A stretch of 64,000 nucleotides of DNA, taken from Lachnospiraceae bacterium (GTDB lineage: Bacteria; Bacillota; Clostridia; Lachnospirales; Lachnospiraceae). The notes under the pieces are model-generated. The model had not been told where the DNA came from, did not search any database, and saw only the letters and a list, made by a program, of their open reading frames with translations. Made by a program: the position numbers and the translations under genes. Position 1 is the first letter of the stretch. Each line of letters opens with the position of its first letter. Below are positions 28,761 to 39,289 of the stretch, piece by piece. The stretch spans positions 62,001 to 126,000 of the forward strand of contig JAIDFQ010000004.1 in assembly GCA_029054245.1 (NCBI GenBank). The letters run 5' to 3'.

Positions 28761-29000
28761 TTAATCATGAAATATTTTTATCATCGTATATTCATCTTTG
28801 TAACTGCCGTCATCATATTTCAGCGCCCTTGGCGTTTTCCCCGTTGCTTCAAACCCGAATCTTTCATACAATGCTTTTGCCCTGTCGTTTCCTTCAACAA
28901 CTCCCAGTTCCATCTGCTCATACCCCATCTTTTCAGCTAATTCCCTCCGTAAAGCTCACCTCATCCGCATTCCTTAATAGAAAAGGTGTTTCCCTTGCTT
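28761..29000 (-). pseudogene. GNAT acetyltransferase remnant with internal deletion/frameshift
   Basis: Reverse strand has ARETPFLLRNADEVSFTEGIS* (GNAT N-terminal-like) and, in another frame, RRELAEKMGYEQMELGVVEGNDRAKALYERFGFEATGKTPRALKYDDGSYKDEYTMIKIFHD* (GNAT C-terminal). Confidence 0.75.
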
Positions 29001-29104
29001 ACGCCTAGTATAAGTACAATTTTAAAAAAAAGCAATCGGATTTAGATTTCCATATAAATAATAGCAGTTCAGCCCTAATTTCAAACTTGGCCAAACTGCT
29101 GCTA

Positions 29105-29809
29105 TTAATAGATTGCATATAAAGACTTGGATGTCTGCACAATGACCTCCACATACTGCCGGATTTCCTGCTCCAGAAGCTTTTGATCATAAATCTGCTC
29201 CTTTTTCTCAAAATCATCACCGATTGGAAGTGCAATCCCAGTATTCCACTTTGAATTGTAAGGAACCGTGCGAAAGTTCATCCTGTTAAGCGCATCCGCA
29301 ATGATATCATTTACCATTGCCTTATTACACAGTAATTTTTCCTGCAAAACTGCGGAAGTATGATCTTTTGGCACTTCACATTCCACATCCCCATAAGAAA
29401 TGATTCCAGCCAGTATATCGCTGGATTTTGACAAACCAGCAGGTTCCTTTCTTTTATGTAGAGAGGACATTTTCTCCAACTTTTCCAGGAGCATACTCAA
29501 TTTCGCCGGTATCGGTGCACCGCGGGGGGATGTAAAAAAGAGATAATCCGCCCCCGCCACTTTCTCATAAATCCTGTTAAACTCTGCATCTTGACTGCAT
29601 CTTCTGTTTTTGCAGCATCCTTCGCATCCATTACATGGCACTAATGCAAATTCCCTCAGATCAATCATTTCACAGGAAATATTCTTCTTTGAAAGCACCT
29701 CCTTGATGAGCGTACTTATGCAGTACGATGTGCTTTGTTTTTGATTTTTTACAATGTTGGAAGCTGAAATACAGATTGCTTTTTGAACCTTCACTTTTGT
29801 AAAAACCAT
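29105..29809 (-). CDS. NAD(P)H-dependent FMN reductase / flavodoxin-like protein
   Basis: CNGCEGCCKNRRCSQDAEFNRIYEKVAGADYLFFTSPRGAPIPAKLSMLLEKL. Confidence 0.85.
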   Translation of the reverse strand: MVFTKVKVQKAICISASNIVKNQKQSTSYCISTLIKEVLSKKNISCEMIDLREFALVPCNGCEGCCKNRRCSQDAEFNRIYEKVAGADYLFFTSPRGAPIPAKLSMLLEKLEKMSSLHKRKEPAGLSKSSDILAGIISYGDVECEVPKDHTSAVLQEKLLCNKAMVNDIIADALNRMNFRTVPYNSKWNTGIALPIGDDFEKKEQIYDQKLLEQEIRQYVEVIVQTSKSLYAIY

Positions 29810-29819
29810 ACCTTTCTTT

Positions 29820-31247
29820 TTAATATCCTAAATCTCTGTCAATAATCGTGCCGTCCATAGCATTGATTGTCAGCAGACACTCATAGGGTCTTTCTTCCGT
29901 CAAAGCCTCTTCCATATCTCCATAACGAAACGTCTCGCTGCCAAAGAAATCCCATACCGGAATCATGGTTCCTTCCATCACATTTCCTTTTTCCATAACG
30001 CGCATGTACCCTAAACGCACCTCATTTACTTGAAGCGTCACTTCTGCCTGCACCTCATCCCAGAAGTCCTCCGTTTTTTTGAACATCATTTCTTCAAACA
30101 CATTCTGAATATCCGCAAAAGGAAGCAGGAATACATATTCGTCTGACGTTTTTTCCAGATGATATGGATCGGTCCAACGAAATTCGGCAAACCCATCTTG
30201 ATCAAAAGCGATATCAATTCTTTCATAGGGCCATGAAGATATATCGCCATCCTCTACCGTAGTGCCTTCACTCTCCGTATGGGTTACAGGGATACCGTCC
30301 AAGCATCTCGTAAAGTGGAATCCATATCCGCCTGTGGCTGTCAATACTTCGCTTTCCTCATTCATGGACAAAGAACAAAAATACTCCTCGCCTGCCAAGT
30401 CAAAATCTGTAAATCCCATATCTGTCATCATTTGCTGCGCTTGTTGCCTTACATCTTCCACTGAGATCTTCTCCCCGCCTGCTTCTACCGTACTGCCTGC
30501 GGGATAATAGGACCCTCTGGGACTCTTTATGTCAAAATAAATCCATCGCCAGTCATCTCTCAAATTATTATCCAAAATTACCGTATAATCTTCTCCATTT
30601 ACCGTCACATTCCCATACAAAAGATTATCATCTGCATTTGCCTCTTCATCATCTTCCCTCTTCTGGTAAGAAACAACTGCCGGGACGTCAACGAGAACAG
30701 GTTCCTCCGGCGCTGATTCCCTAAGCCTTTGAAACTGGGCAATTTTTTCATCATAATCCGCGGCATTATTGCCTTTTGCTTTCTTCGCTTTCTCTAATCG
30801 CTCTATCGCTGCATCGATTTCTGATGCTATAAACCCGTTAGATGCTTCCATCGCCTCATGGTCTCTGCTCCAGAGCACGCCTCCATTTAGCAGCACACGA
30901 TTTACTTTATCATAGTCTTCCTGTGTGAACACAGCGCTGGTTACCTTATAAGACTTGAATCCTTCCGCCTCTGGAATGATCACGGGCGCATCCACCGAAA
31001 TCTGATAGTTCCCGCTTACTCCCTCCCATGTATAATGATCTGGCGCCTGTACCATCTGGGCAATGCCGTCTACACTTGCTGTTTCGCCCTCTTTCTGGGA
31101 ATCCTGATTTTCCATCCCCGCAGAACCTGCAACTTCCTTCGGAACAACGATTTCCTCCTCCGACTGTCTGCTGTTGCCACAGCCTGTAAACAGCACGGAC
31201 AGCATGCTCACTGCAGCAAGTAAAACTACTATCTTCTTTACTTTCAT
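29820..31247 (-). CDS. DUF6034-like lipoprotein
   Basis: MKVKKIVVLLAAVSMLSVLFTGCGN lipobox; adjacent to two-component system. Confidence 0.78.
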   Translation of the reverse strand: MKVKKIVVLLAAVSMLSVLFTGCGNSRQSEEEIVVPKEVAGSAGMENQDSQKEGETASVDGIAQMVQAPDHYTWEGVSGNYQISVDAPVIIPEAEGFKSYKVTSAVFTQEDYDKVNRVLLNGGVLWSRDHEAMEASNGFIASEIDAAIERLEKAKKAKGNNAADYDEKIAQFQRLRESAPEEPVLVDVPAVVSYQKREDDEEANADDNLLYGNVTVNGEDYTVILDNNLRDDWRWIYFDIKSPRGSYYPAGSTVEAGGEKISVEDVRQQAQQMMTDMGFTDFDLAGEEYFCSLSMNEESEVLTATGGYGFHFTRCLDGIPVTHTESEGTTVEDGDISSWPYERIDIAFDQDGFAEFRWTDPYHLEKTSDEYVFLLPFADIQNVFEEMMFKKTEDFWDEVQAEVTLQVNEVRLGYMRVMEKGNVMEGTMIPVWDFFGSETFRYGDMEEALTEERPYECLLTINAMDGTIIDRDLGY

Positions 31248-31352
31248 TTCTTAAAATCTCCTCTCCTGTATTCTTTTGTCTGAATACAAGAATCATACGT
31301 TACTGTCCTGTAAAAGGTATACAACAAAATGTAAACAAATTGCAAACAGACT

Positions 31353-32738
31353 TTATTTGGGTGAAAAGATAATCGATACCTTCGTGCCTTTCCCGATTTC
31401 ACTTTCTATAGACAGCCTGGCATGGTGGAGCTGGGCAATCATGCTGCACAACGACAATCCAAGCCCGCATCCTCCTGCCTTTCTGCTCCGTGCCTTATCC
31501 ACCATATAAAAGGCTTCTGTCACCCGCTCGATTTCCTCCTTCGGAATCCCGCATCCCTGGTCGCTTACGGTAATGACGTTATCTGAAGCCGTGAGCGAAA
31601 TGATCGTTCCCTCTTCACTTGCCTTTGCTCCATTATCAATTAGATTGACCAGGAGACTTTCAAATAAATCCCTGTCAATCTCTCTGTCTCCCATATGGCA
31701 GGAATATATCAACTGAATCCCCTTTTGCTTTAAAGGGTGTTCCTCCAGCCTTGCCACCTGTTCAAATAACTCCGGCATAGAAACCTTTTCCATACAGATA
31801 CTGTCATTTTCATACAATCCTATCAGGCTCATCAGCTTACTACTCAACCGCTCTAATCGACTGCATTCCTCTTTGATATGTCGAAGTGCCCTCTCCTGCT
31901 GTCCTTTTTTCAGATTCACATGTAAAAGCGTGTCTGAATAACCGATAATGGAAGTCATGGGGGTCTTCATCTCATGGGTCAGGCTTCCCAGCATCTGTCT
32001 GCGCTGCTCAGATACCTTGGATAGTTCCGTCACCTGATCCTCGATTCGATCCGCCATTTTGTTAAAATCCGCCGCCATAAGACCAACCTCATCTCTGCCA
32101 GATACATTTGCGCGCCTTTCCAGTTTTCCCTCACTGATATCTCTCGCCGCATGTTGCAACTCTCTAAGAGGACGTAAAATTTTCTTTGTCACCAGAAAAA
32201 CCAAAACCACAGAAGCTATCACTGCCCCCATGAAAATCAAAATACTCAGCAGTGCCTGTTCCTGCATATCCCGATAAAGCTCTGAAATGTCCTGTACAAA
32301 TACAAGCTTATACTCTGCCTCTCCCAGCGCAGGCACCGATTTCCCTGAAATCAAGATATATTGATCTCCTGTCCTTTGTATGACGCTGTAACTTTCCTCC
32401 TTATTCCACCGCTTATCTCCAGGATTTTTAAGCTCAAAGGGTGTCAGATTACAGATCTGCTGCTCATCTTCAATTAAAATATACTCGGAAGCGCCGTATT
32501 TTTTTACTATATAGTTGATGTAGGAACGTTTGGTGGTTTCGCTGTATCCCTCTTTCAATCCATTCTCCAGTTCCCTCCCAATGGCATAGGCAGTAGATTT
32601 CAGCTGCTGCTCACAGCTTTCAATTGTTTTTTCCTGATTATACTGGATTGACCGATATATCATCTCCACACCGAAAAACCCCATAGACGCCAGCAAAATC
32701 AGCGCTGTCATAAGAGCAAGTTTTATCCAAAGCTTCAT
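31353..32738 (-). CDS. Sensor histidine kinase with HAMP domain
   Basis: LGSLTHEMKTPMTSIIGYSDTLL H-box, VSDQGCGIPKEEIERVTEAFYMVDKARSRKAGGCGLGLSL. Confidence 0.95.
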   Translation of the reverse strand: MKLWIKLALMTALILLASMGFFGVEMIYRSIQYNQEKTIESCEQQLKSTAYAIGRELENGLKEGYSETTKRSYINYIVKKYGASEYILIEDEQQICNLTPFELKNPGDKRWNKEESYSVIQRTGDQYILISGKSVPALGEAEYKLVFVQDISELYRDMQEQALLSILIFMGAVIASVVLVFLVTKKILRPLRELQHAARDISEGKLERRANVSGRDEVGLMAADFNKMADRIEDQVTELSKVSEQRRQMLGSLTHEMKTPMTSIIGYSDTLLHVNLKKGQQERALRHIKEECSRLERLSSKLMSLIGLYENDSICMEKVSMPELFEQVARLEEHPLKQKGIQLIYSCHMGDREIDRDLFESLLVNLIDNGAKASEEGTIISLTASDNVITVSDQGCGIPKEEIERVTEAFYMVDKARSRKAGGCGLGLSLCSMIAQLHHARLSIESEIGKGTKVSIIFSPK

Positions 32739-33407
32739 CTAATCCAAATCCTCCAGACGGTAACCTGTTTTCGATATGGTACGAATCACATCATAAAAAC
32801 CCAGCTTTTTGCGCAGCTGTCCAATGTGCACATCCACTGTCCTGGTTTCTCCCATATAATCACATCCCCATATCCTATTTAACAGTTCTTCCCTTGTAAA
32901 AGCCACATTTTTACTTCCTGCAAGGGTGACCAACAGCTCATACTCCAGCGGTTTTAGCGGCACTTTCACGCCATCCTTCGATACACTATGTTCCTTTAAA
33001 TCAATCACCACATCCCGTATCTGAATTTTCTGCCTGCTCCTCCCGGTTCTTTTGAGCACCTTTTCCATCCGCACTAATAGCTCCAGCACTTCAAATGGCT
33101 TTACAATGTAATCTTCAGCCCCTGCCGTAAGACCATGAACCTTTGATATCACATCATCCTTTGCCGTTAAGTAAATGACGGGAATCTCCTCTCTCTGTAA
33201 ATCCTCCATCAGGGCAAATCCATCTTTGCCGGGCAGCATCACATCCACTAGGGCAAGGGCAATCTCCTTGTTCTTCCCATCCCGCAAAAATTCCTCCGCC
33301 GCAAGCCCGTCCATAATCGGCACTGCCTCATAACCTGCGGCGCCTAAATTCATACAAATCAGTTCTGATATGGAATTGTCGTCCTCTATCACTAAAATCT
33401 TAGCCAT
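32739..33407 (-). CDS. OmpR/PhoB-family response regulator
   Basis: ILVIEDDNSISELI...ALVDVMLPGKDGF...RTVDVHIGQLRKKLG. Confidence 0.96.
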   Translation of the reverse strand: MAKILVIEDDNSISELICMNLGAAGYEAVPIMDGLAAEEFLRDGKNKEIALALVDVMLPGKDGFALMEDLQREEIPVIYLTAKDDVISKVHGLTAGAEDYIVKPFEVLELLVRMEKVLKRTGRSRQKIQIRDVVIDLKEHSVSKDGVKVPLKPLEYELLVTLAGSKNVAFTREELLNRIWGCDYMGETRTVDVHIGQLRKKLGFYDVIRTISKTGYRLEDLD

Positions 33408-33650
33408 CACATACTCCCCCATTCAGCACTTATCTTAACACAAAAGTCTTGCAAAAAAAGCATCAAAATGTAAACAAATGCGGAGGGAGGGCATTTGGAA
33501 GAAGGAAGACACAGGCAGGAAGGCAGGCGGCAGCATTGACAGGGGTACAAGACTCGTCTGTAAATTGGACAAAAAAATTGAGTATGGGGTGTTCCTATGG
33601 TAAACTTTAGTTAGGAACGAGAATCTTGGTTTTACTGGGAGAGGAAAATT

Positions 33651-34352
33651 ATGTTGCTAGAGAGAATTGATATTTTGAGAGACTTGACACTGCCCTCTAT
33701 TTTGCTTCGGACATTTCTTGCCATGGCGCTCAGCGGAATTTTGGGATATGAAAGAGAAAAGAGGCACAGACCGGCAGGTTTTCGGACTTATCTGGTGGTG
33801 TGCCTAGGTTCCACCCTTGCCATGATGGTGGGAATTTATCTATCTACGATTTTTGAATCCATCGATGCCGGACGCATTCCGGCGCAGGTCATCAGCGGAA
33901 TCGGTTTCCTGGGAGCCGGTACGATTCTTGTGACAAGGCAGAATCAGGTAAAGGGGCTTACCACTGCTGCCGGTCTGTGGGCGGTGGCATGTATGGGGCT
34001 TGCTTTAGGCGCAGGATTCTATACCGGCGCGCTGGTAGTCTTTGCCGCCATAGGGATTTCTCTTAAAATGCTGCGGGTGGTGAACCGGCATTTGAATCCG
34101 GCATCAAAGCTGGTGATACTGCATGTGGAGTTTGAAAAGATTGCCGACATGAGCAAATTTATTTCCTTTGCCAAAAGCAAAAACTGCACCGTAGAGCATT
34201 TAGAGATGACCCGTGGGAGAAGTACTGCTGAAAGTACTTCCGTCTCCGCTACGATAACCTTATGTTTTCATGAAGAAGTCACTTATTCCCAGATTATAGA
34301 GACCTATGGCGCGCTCGAGGGCGTCACATACATAGATTATGTGAATTGGTAA
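33651..34352 (+). CDS. MgtC/SapB family protein
   Basis: ILGYEREKRHRPAGFRTYLVVCLGSTLAMMVG...GIGFLGAGTILV. Confidence 0.92.
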   Translation: MLLERIDILRDLTLPSILLRTFLAMALSGILGYEREKRHRPAGFRTYLVVCLGSTLAMMVGIYLSTIFESIDAGRIPAQVISGIGFLGAGTILVTRQNQVKGLTTAAGLWAVACMGLALGAGFYTGALVVFAAIGISLKMLRVVNRHLNPASKLVILHVEFEKIADMSKFISFAKSKNCTVEHLEMTRGRSTAESTSVSATITLCFHEEVTYSQIIETYGALEGVTYIDYVNW

Positions 34353-34800
34353 GTTTCAAAGATGCCCATACCGCAGGAACCATGCCTGTCTTTCGCCCGA
34401 AGCTGCTCTGGCAGACTGTTGAGTAGAACGTCATATACCGTGGTACCGGCACAATCCGGGTCGGCGTAAACCGTAGCAAAGCGGTCAAGGCTGACAAACG
34501 CCTCTGCCTTCAAAATACACATCCAGCCCAAAGATAATTGCCGTGGATGTCGGATTATCCATGGAATCACAAGATTCTCTGTATTTCACTCCATAAGGGT
34601 TCAAATAATCCTTCATGTATCTGGAATGGGGAATGAATTTCCGCTCTCCGTACGATTGATAAAGCACCTCATCCCACTTCTTAAAATCCGCCACTGCATC
34701 CTGTTTCACATCTTCCAGTAAAAATTCTGCAAAGGGACGCGGAAGACTCTGTGTTCCTGCGCCCTGCCGCCAGATGCCCTTTGCTTTTCCATTCTCTTTC
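34337..34800 (-). pseudogene. Frameshifted fragment, possibly adenylosuccinate-synthetase-like
   Basis: ...SRYMKDYLNPYGVKYRESCDSMDNPTSTAIIFGLDVYFEG|frameshift ~34505|EAFVSLDRFATVYADPDCAGTTVYDVLLNSLPEQLRAKDRHGSCGMGIFET; no intact start. Confidence 0.6.
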
Positions 34801-34807
34801 TATTGCG

Positions 34808-35251
34808 CTATGCACATATTCTTCCCTCTTTGTAACACTCGTAAATGTATTCCCGGGACTGATAATAAAAATCAGTATTATAGTTTGATATCACATCATC
34901 AATCCAAGAAGAATAAACCTCGACTACATGCCCCACAATATTGTCTATATCATCTTCTGCTGTGTCTTCCACCAAACGCTCATATACCTCACCAATTACC
35001 CAATAATCCGGCGCTTCATATCTGCACTTTGCCACATTATCAAAAGAACCTTCCGGAATACTGCATTGTGAAATGAACTCATCTGCAACCTTTTCAATTG
35101 GTTCACAGTGGAACACATCTGCAAACTTATAGATTCTTTTTAAAACCTCTTTCCCTATATGCCCTACCACTGCCGCTCTCTTAAGCTTTTGCTTTCTTCC
35201 GATATATTCAATCAGACTACATGTAAAAAATAACGCGCTGTCATTCTTCAT
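34808..35251 (-). CDS. DUF3791-like protein with C-terminal extension
   Basis: SALFFTCSLIEYIGRKQKLKRAAVVGHIGKEVLKRIYKFADVFHCEPIEKVADEFIS; adjacent to DUF3990 remnant. Confidence 0.5.
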   Translation of the reverse strand: MKNDSALFFTCSLIEYIGRKQKLKRAAVVGHIGKEVLKRIYKFADVFHCEPIEKVADEFISQCSIPEGSFDNVAKCRYEAPDYWVIGEVYERLVEDTAEDDIDNIVGHVVEVYSSWIDDVISNYNTDFYYQSREYIYECYKEGRICA

Positions 35252-35575
35252 CCCGCACTTCACTCCCTTTCAAAAAATGCAAAGTTGCCAATGCCCTTGC
35301 CGTATGAAAACTTATCTGATGTGTTGGTCTCTTAAATCTTGCTAGAGCCCAAAATGCTTCCCTGTCAATCTTTCCATCAACAAAATTTTGAACATAGTTG
35401 AATATTGTGTCATCTGCCATCGGACCTTCAACTACATCAAACTCATGCGCCTTTCCCAATCTGCATGCAACTATAAAATCTAGCCACTCTTCACACATTT
35501 CCGGGAAACTCTTAATCTTTAAGGTATCGTCTGGTTTATAAAGATATTCATTTAAATATCTTATAAATATTTTAC
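35241..35575 (-). pseudogene. 5'-truncated DUF3990 protein
   Basis: Same-frame reading continues upstream as GKIFIRYLNEYLYKPDDTLKIKSFPEMCEEWLDFIVACRLGKAHEFDVVEGPMADDTIFNYVQNFVDGKI..., preceded by an in-frame stop; N-terminal part missing. Confidence 0.6.
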
Positions 35576-35939
35576 CTTTTAAGTTTATTCATAGACATTT
35601 CCATCACATTTTCAATATCATACTATCACATATACAGCTTTTTATAAATATTTTTCACTCGGGCTTTCAGGCAAAATATTTTCTACGTTTCACATAATTA
35701 TTTTATCAGTTCCTGATACCGCTTATTCCCTTTCAAAAATCCAAAGCTCTCTTCCTCCCTCAAATTCTCCGCTCCATGATTTCAACCGCCGCATCTGCAT
35801 AGCGGCAATTCCACAATCAGTATGGAAGGCTCCACTTTCTCTATTTTTCCTGCTGCCAGCCACGGCAATAATATTACTATCAAGGCTTTTAAACATTATA
35901 CTCTTAAACAGGAGATTCTAAAATAAAGAACGAATCAAA

Positions 35940-35991
35940 CCTCCTTGGCAACAAGTCCTTTTTACTAAAAAATGACTTACTGCCAAGGAGG
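35940..35991. repeat. Inverted repeat CCTCCTTGGCA...TGCCAAGGAGG
   Basis: 11-bp outer arms plus GACTT/AAGTC inner pairing. Confidence 0.7.
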
Positions 35992-36119
35992 ATAAACATA
36001 ACAAATGTACAGACGAAATGCAATTACAAGGATATCATATTCCGCATCCGAAACTGAAGCTTGTCGTAACTTTATACAGCATAAACTGAGGCTGTAATTC
36101 AGAACTAATGGAAGCCTGC

Positions 36120-36290
36120 CATTCTCAGTAGCTGTTGAACGAGCAGTAGATCATTGCATCCAAAATAACATTCTAAAAAATTTTCTATCTCAAAACCGTG
36201 CCATCTATGATACTGCCTATCGGGAAACTCTGTACCTGGAAAATCATCTACAATTCTTATTCCCAGATTCCCCTGCATGTTACTCCTGAC
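36120..36290 (+). pseudogene. Rpn-family (PD-(D/E)XK nuclease/transposase) C-terminal fragment
   Basis: PFSVAVERAVDHCIQNNILKNFLSQNRAIYDTAYRETLYLENHLQFLFPDSPACYS*; no intact N-terminus. Confidence 0.5.
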
Positions 36291-37198
36291 TTCCGTGCCA
36301 GCGATTCAAGCTTTTGGATTTCCTGCGGCAGCAGCCCAACCTGAACCCCTTTTTCAAGTGCCTGCGCATGCTGTGGCTTTGTAAGACCGATAATCGGCAC
36401 CACCTGCTTCGCTAAAGCCCATGCAATTGGGATTTGAGATACATCCACCTCATATTTTTCAGCCAATTTTCTCTCCCATTCTATAAGCCTAGTGATTTTC
36501 CTAAATTTTTTCTTTCCAAATGAAATTCCTCTTAACGAAAAAGCAGGAAATGGATGCTGCGGATCATAGTGACCGGATAATGCGCCCTGTTCCAGAATCA
36601 TGTAACCGAAATAGAGGATATCATTCTCTTTACAAAAGGGTATTACTTCCCGATCATCCTCCATGCAGAGCAGGCTGTAATGATTTTGCACCGCTGCAAG
36701 TTTAAGTCCGCTCTCTTCTAGGATTGCTTTTGCCTCTTTTATCTGATTAAGACTGCAATTTGACACTCCTATGCTCTTGATCTTGCCAGATTTTGCTAAT
36801 CCGATCATTTCTCTTAAGTTATCTCGAAGTGCGAATGGCTTATGCAGCCAGTACAAATCTATTGCATCTATTCCAAGCCTTTCAAGGCTGCCATTGACCG
36901 CTTTCGTGATTGCTCCTGCTTTATACTTGATTCCCGGCATATGCTTGGTGGACAAGGTAACCCCGTCATACCTTGCCATGCATTTTCCCATAATTTTCTC
37001 CGCATTTCCCATACCATATACTTCAGCCGTATCCCACATTGTAAATCCTGCTTCATAAGCTGTGCGGAACGTAGCTGCTAATTCTTGTCCACTGTAAGAT
37101 TTACCAAATATCATCCTAGAACCATTGACTCCCCTTCCCCATGCCCAGGTTCCAATCATGCACTGAGGAATTACCTTCTGGTTTAACATTTTATACAT
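36257..37198 (-). CDS. Aldo/keto reductase
   Basis: FTMWDTAEVYGMGNAEKIMGK, IDLYWLHKP, IGVSNCSLNQIKEA. Confidence 0.92.
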   Translation of the reverse strand: MYKMLNQKVIPQCMIGTWAWGRGVNGSRMIFGKSYSGQELAATFRTAYEAGFTMWDTAEVYGMGNAEKIMGKCMARYDGVTLSTKHMPGIKYKAGAITKAVNGSLERLGIDAIDLYWLHKPFALRDNLREMIGLAKSGKIKSIGVSNCSLNQIKEAKAILEESGLKLAAVQNHYSLLCMEDDREVIPFCKENDILYFGYMILEQGALSGHYDPQHPFPAFSLRGISFGKKKFRKITRLIEWERKLAEKYEVDVSQIPIAWALAKQVVPIIGLTKPQHAQALEKGVQVGLLPQEIQKLESLARKSGVTCRGIWE

Positions 37199-37312
37199 CG
37201 GCGCCTTCTCCTTTTACCTATTTCTGCCATATTAAGTATTATAAACCATTTCTTCCTCATAATTCTGTTAACTATCGAAATTTTCTGTAACAGCCCACAG
37301 GGGCATCTTTTA

Positions 37313-39236
37313 CTATCCAATATAAGAGCTGAATGAGACCACATCCATCAAAACCAGTATATTTATAACATACAGACCAGTCACTGCACTGCCGCACTCT
37401 AGTAATTCCTCCCGTTCATCTCCTCTTGCACTCAAGAAGCCACAGCAGATCAGCGGTAGAACAGGCAAAAAATACCTTCCCTGCAGCCCTTCTATCGCAT
37501 AGGTAGATGCAGAAATATCTGTCCATTGTATGTACAAACTTGTAGCAATAAGGAAAATGATTCCTAAACTTAAACAGAGCAGTACTGTTTCCGCCAGATA
37601 ATCCGCCTGCTTCCTTTGCCTTTTTTCTTTATAATAAACTTTATAAAAAAGCATGACAATGAACATAAGAAGAATTACATTAACCGCAATATTCAGACTG
37701 CCAAGTTTAGAACCAAGCATTTCCCCAATCAGGCACTCTTCATTTTTCCAGAACATTTTATCCAGTATGTATAAATACCTTCCAGGATTCTGGAAAATGA
37801 ACTGTACTTTTTCAGCAGTTCCTCCCCCTGCGCGCGTATTTCCAAGATAGTTTCCGGCAATCAAAAGCCATCCCATTGAAAAGACCGCTACCTCCACCAT
37901 AGCGACCATCTTGTGTAACAGTCCGCTTTTCTTATCGCCAAACCTCTCCCTAGGTATCACCACAAATAACAATGCCGCCGGAAAATATACTACCTTACAG
38001 GAAGACACCAATGCAATCAATAGATACATTAGCGTTATCTCCCATCGGTTCATTTTTGCTTTCCTATGTCGCATATACAGACAAAAAGACACGATTGCAG
38101 CCACTGCCGCATACGTGATGGCATCTACCGACAGACTCGCCCTCTCCTGCAACGCCATAGGCAGCAACGAAATAAATACAAGTACTTCTTTTCCATAAGG
38201 AATATATTTTACTGCATAATAGAGCAGCAGCGTGCATCCTATAATGTTGGAAGCACTTCCTGCAAGAACAAGTATATAGGTATTATTGCTCAACAAATCG
38301 GCAATTCCAATTCCCAATACCTGAAATACATAAGAGATAGGAGAATAAAGCGCCATATTCACATTATTATGTAATACACTGCCCGCCGGATTGATTTCCA
38401 TATGAAAATGCTTCCATAAAATATAAGGCGTATAAGTATACCATTCATAAGGAATCAAATTATCAGGAATGGGAATATTTCCTCCCTCCGGCGATAGAAA
38501 ATATCCATGTACGATTCCATATGCCCTGACATAATGATTCACTTCATCCGGCACCTGAAAAATGGGAACACAAAAAAGATATAAAGGGCATAAAATAAGA
38601 GATAATAATAAAAAAAGATTCTCCGGCTTTGAAAAATATTCCTTTTTCTTTTGCTGGATAAAACAGACAACTAACATCAGAAAAATTGCAGACCATGTAA
38701 AGATACATCTTCTTCCGGCTTCGCTTACTAACAGATACGTCACACGGTTCCAGACCGTACCATCCTCGTTCAGCCGAAAGGCAAACGCACATGAAGACTC
38801 ATGAACATCACTTGAAATACGGATGGTGTATTCTTTTCCACTATCAATTTTTACCTCCCCCCCCCGGAGCAAAAAGCGCAGCTGCACTGCCGAGGGCGTC
38901 TGTAACTTCATAATACTCATTGTTTGATAACGGAATCGATGCTATTGCTATGTCCCCATCATATAAATCAATTATAGTAGATGCCTCTGAGGGAATTTCA
39001 GGATTTAAAATGCTAAAAAGAACCGAATTCAGTTTGTTTCCCAACGCGCTGAATTTCAGTTCAACAGGATTGTCCTGTGTGATAAATACATAATTGTCCG
39101 ATGGTTCAACATAGACGTCTGCCGCAATATAATCATTCTGCATAATATATGTGTAAAAAAATATCAGCAGAGCAGAAAAAATAATTAATTTATTCTTTAT
39201 CATTCCCTTTTTAAAAAGAGTTCCAATTCTGTACAT
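37313..39236 (-). CDS. DUF2142 multi-pass membrane protein, split by a frameshift at a G9 tract
   Basis: ORFs 38844..39263 and 37313..38920 join at - strand CCGGGGGGGGGAGG (+ strand ~38857-38865); FCVPIFQVPDEVNHYVRAYGI DUF2142 motif. Confidence 0.8.
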
Positions 39237-39289
39237 AATCAATATCTCCTCTATGTCTGCCAATTATTTTTACACTATTCTATTTGCAA

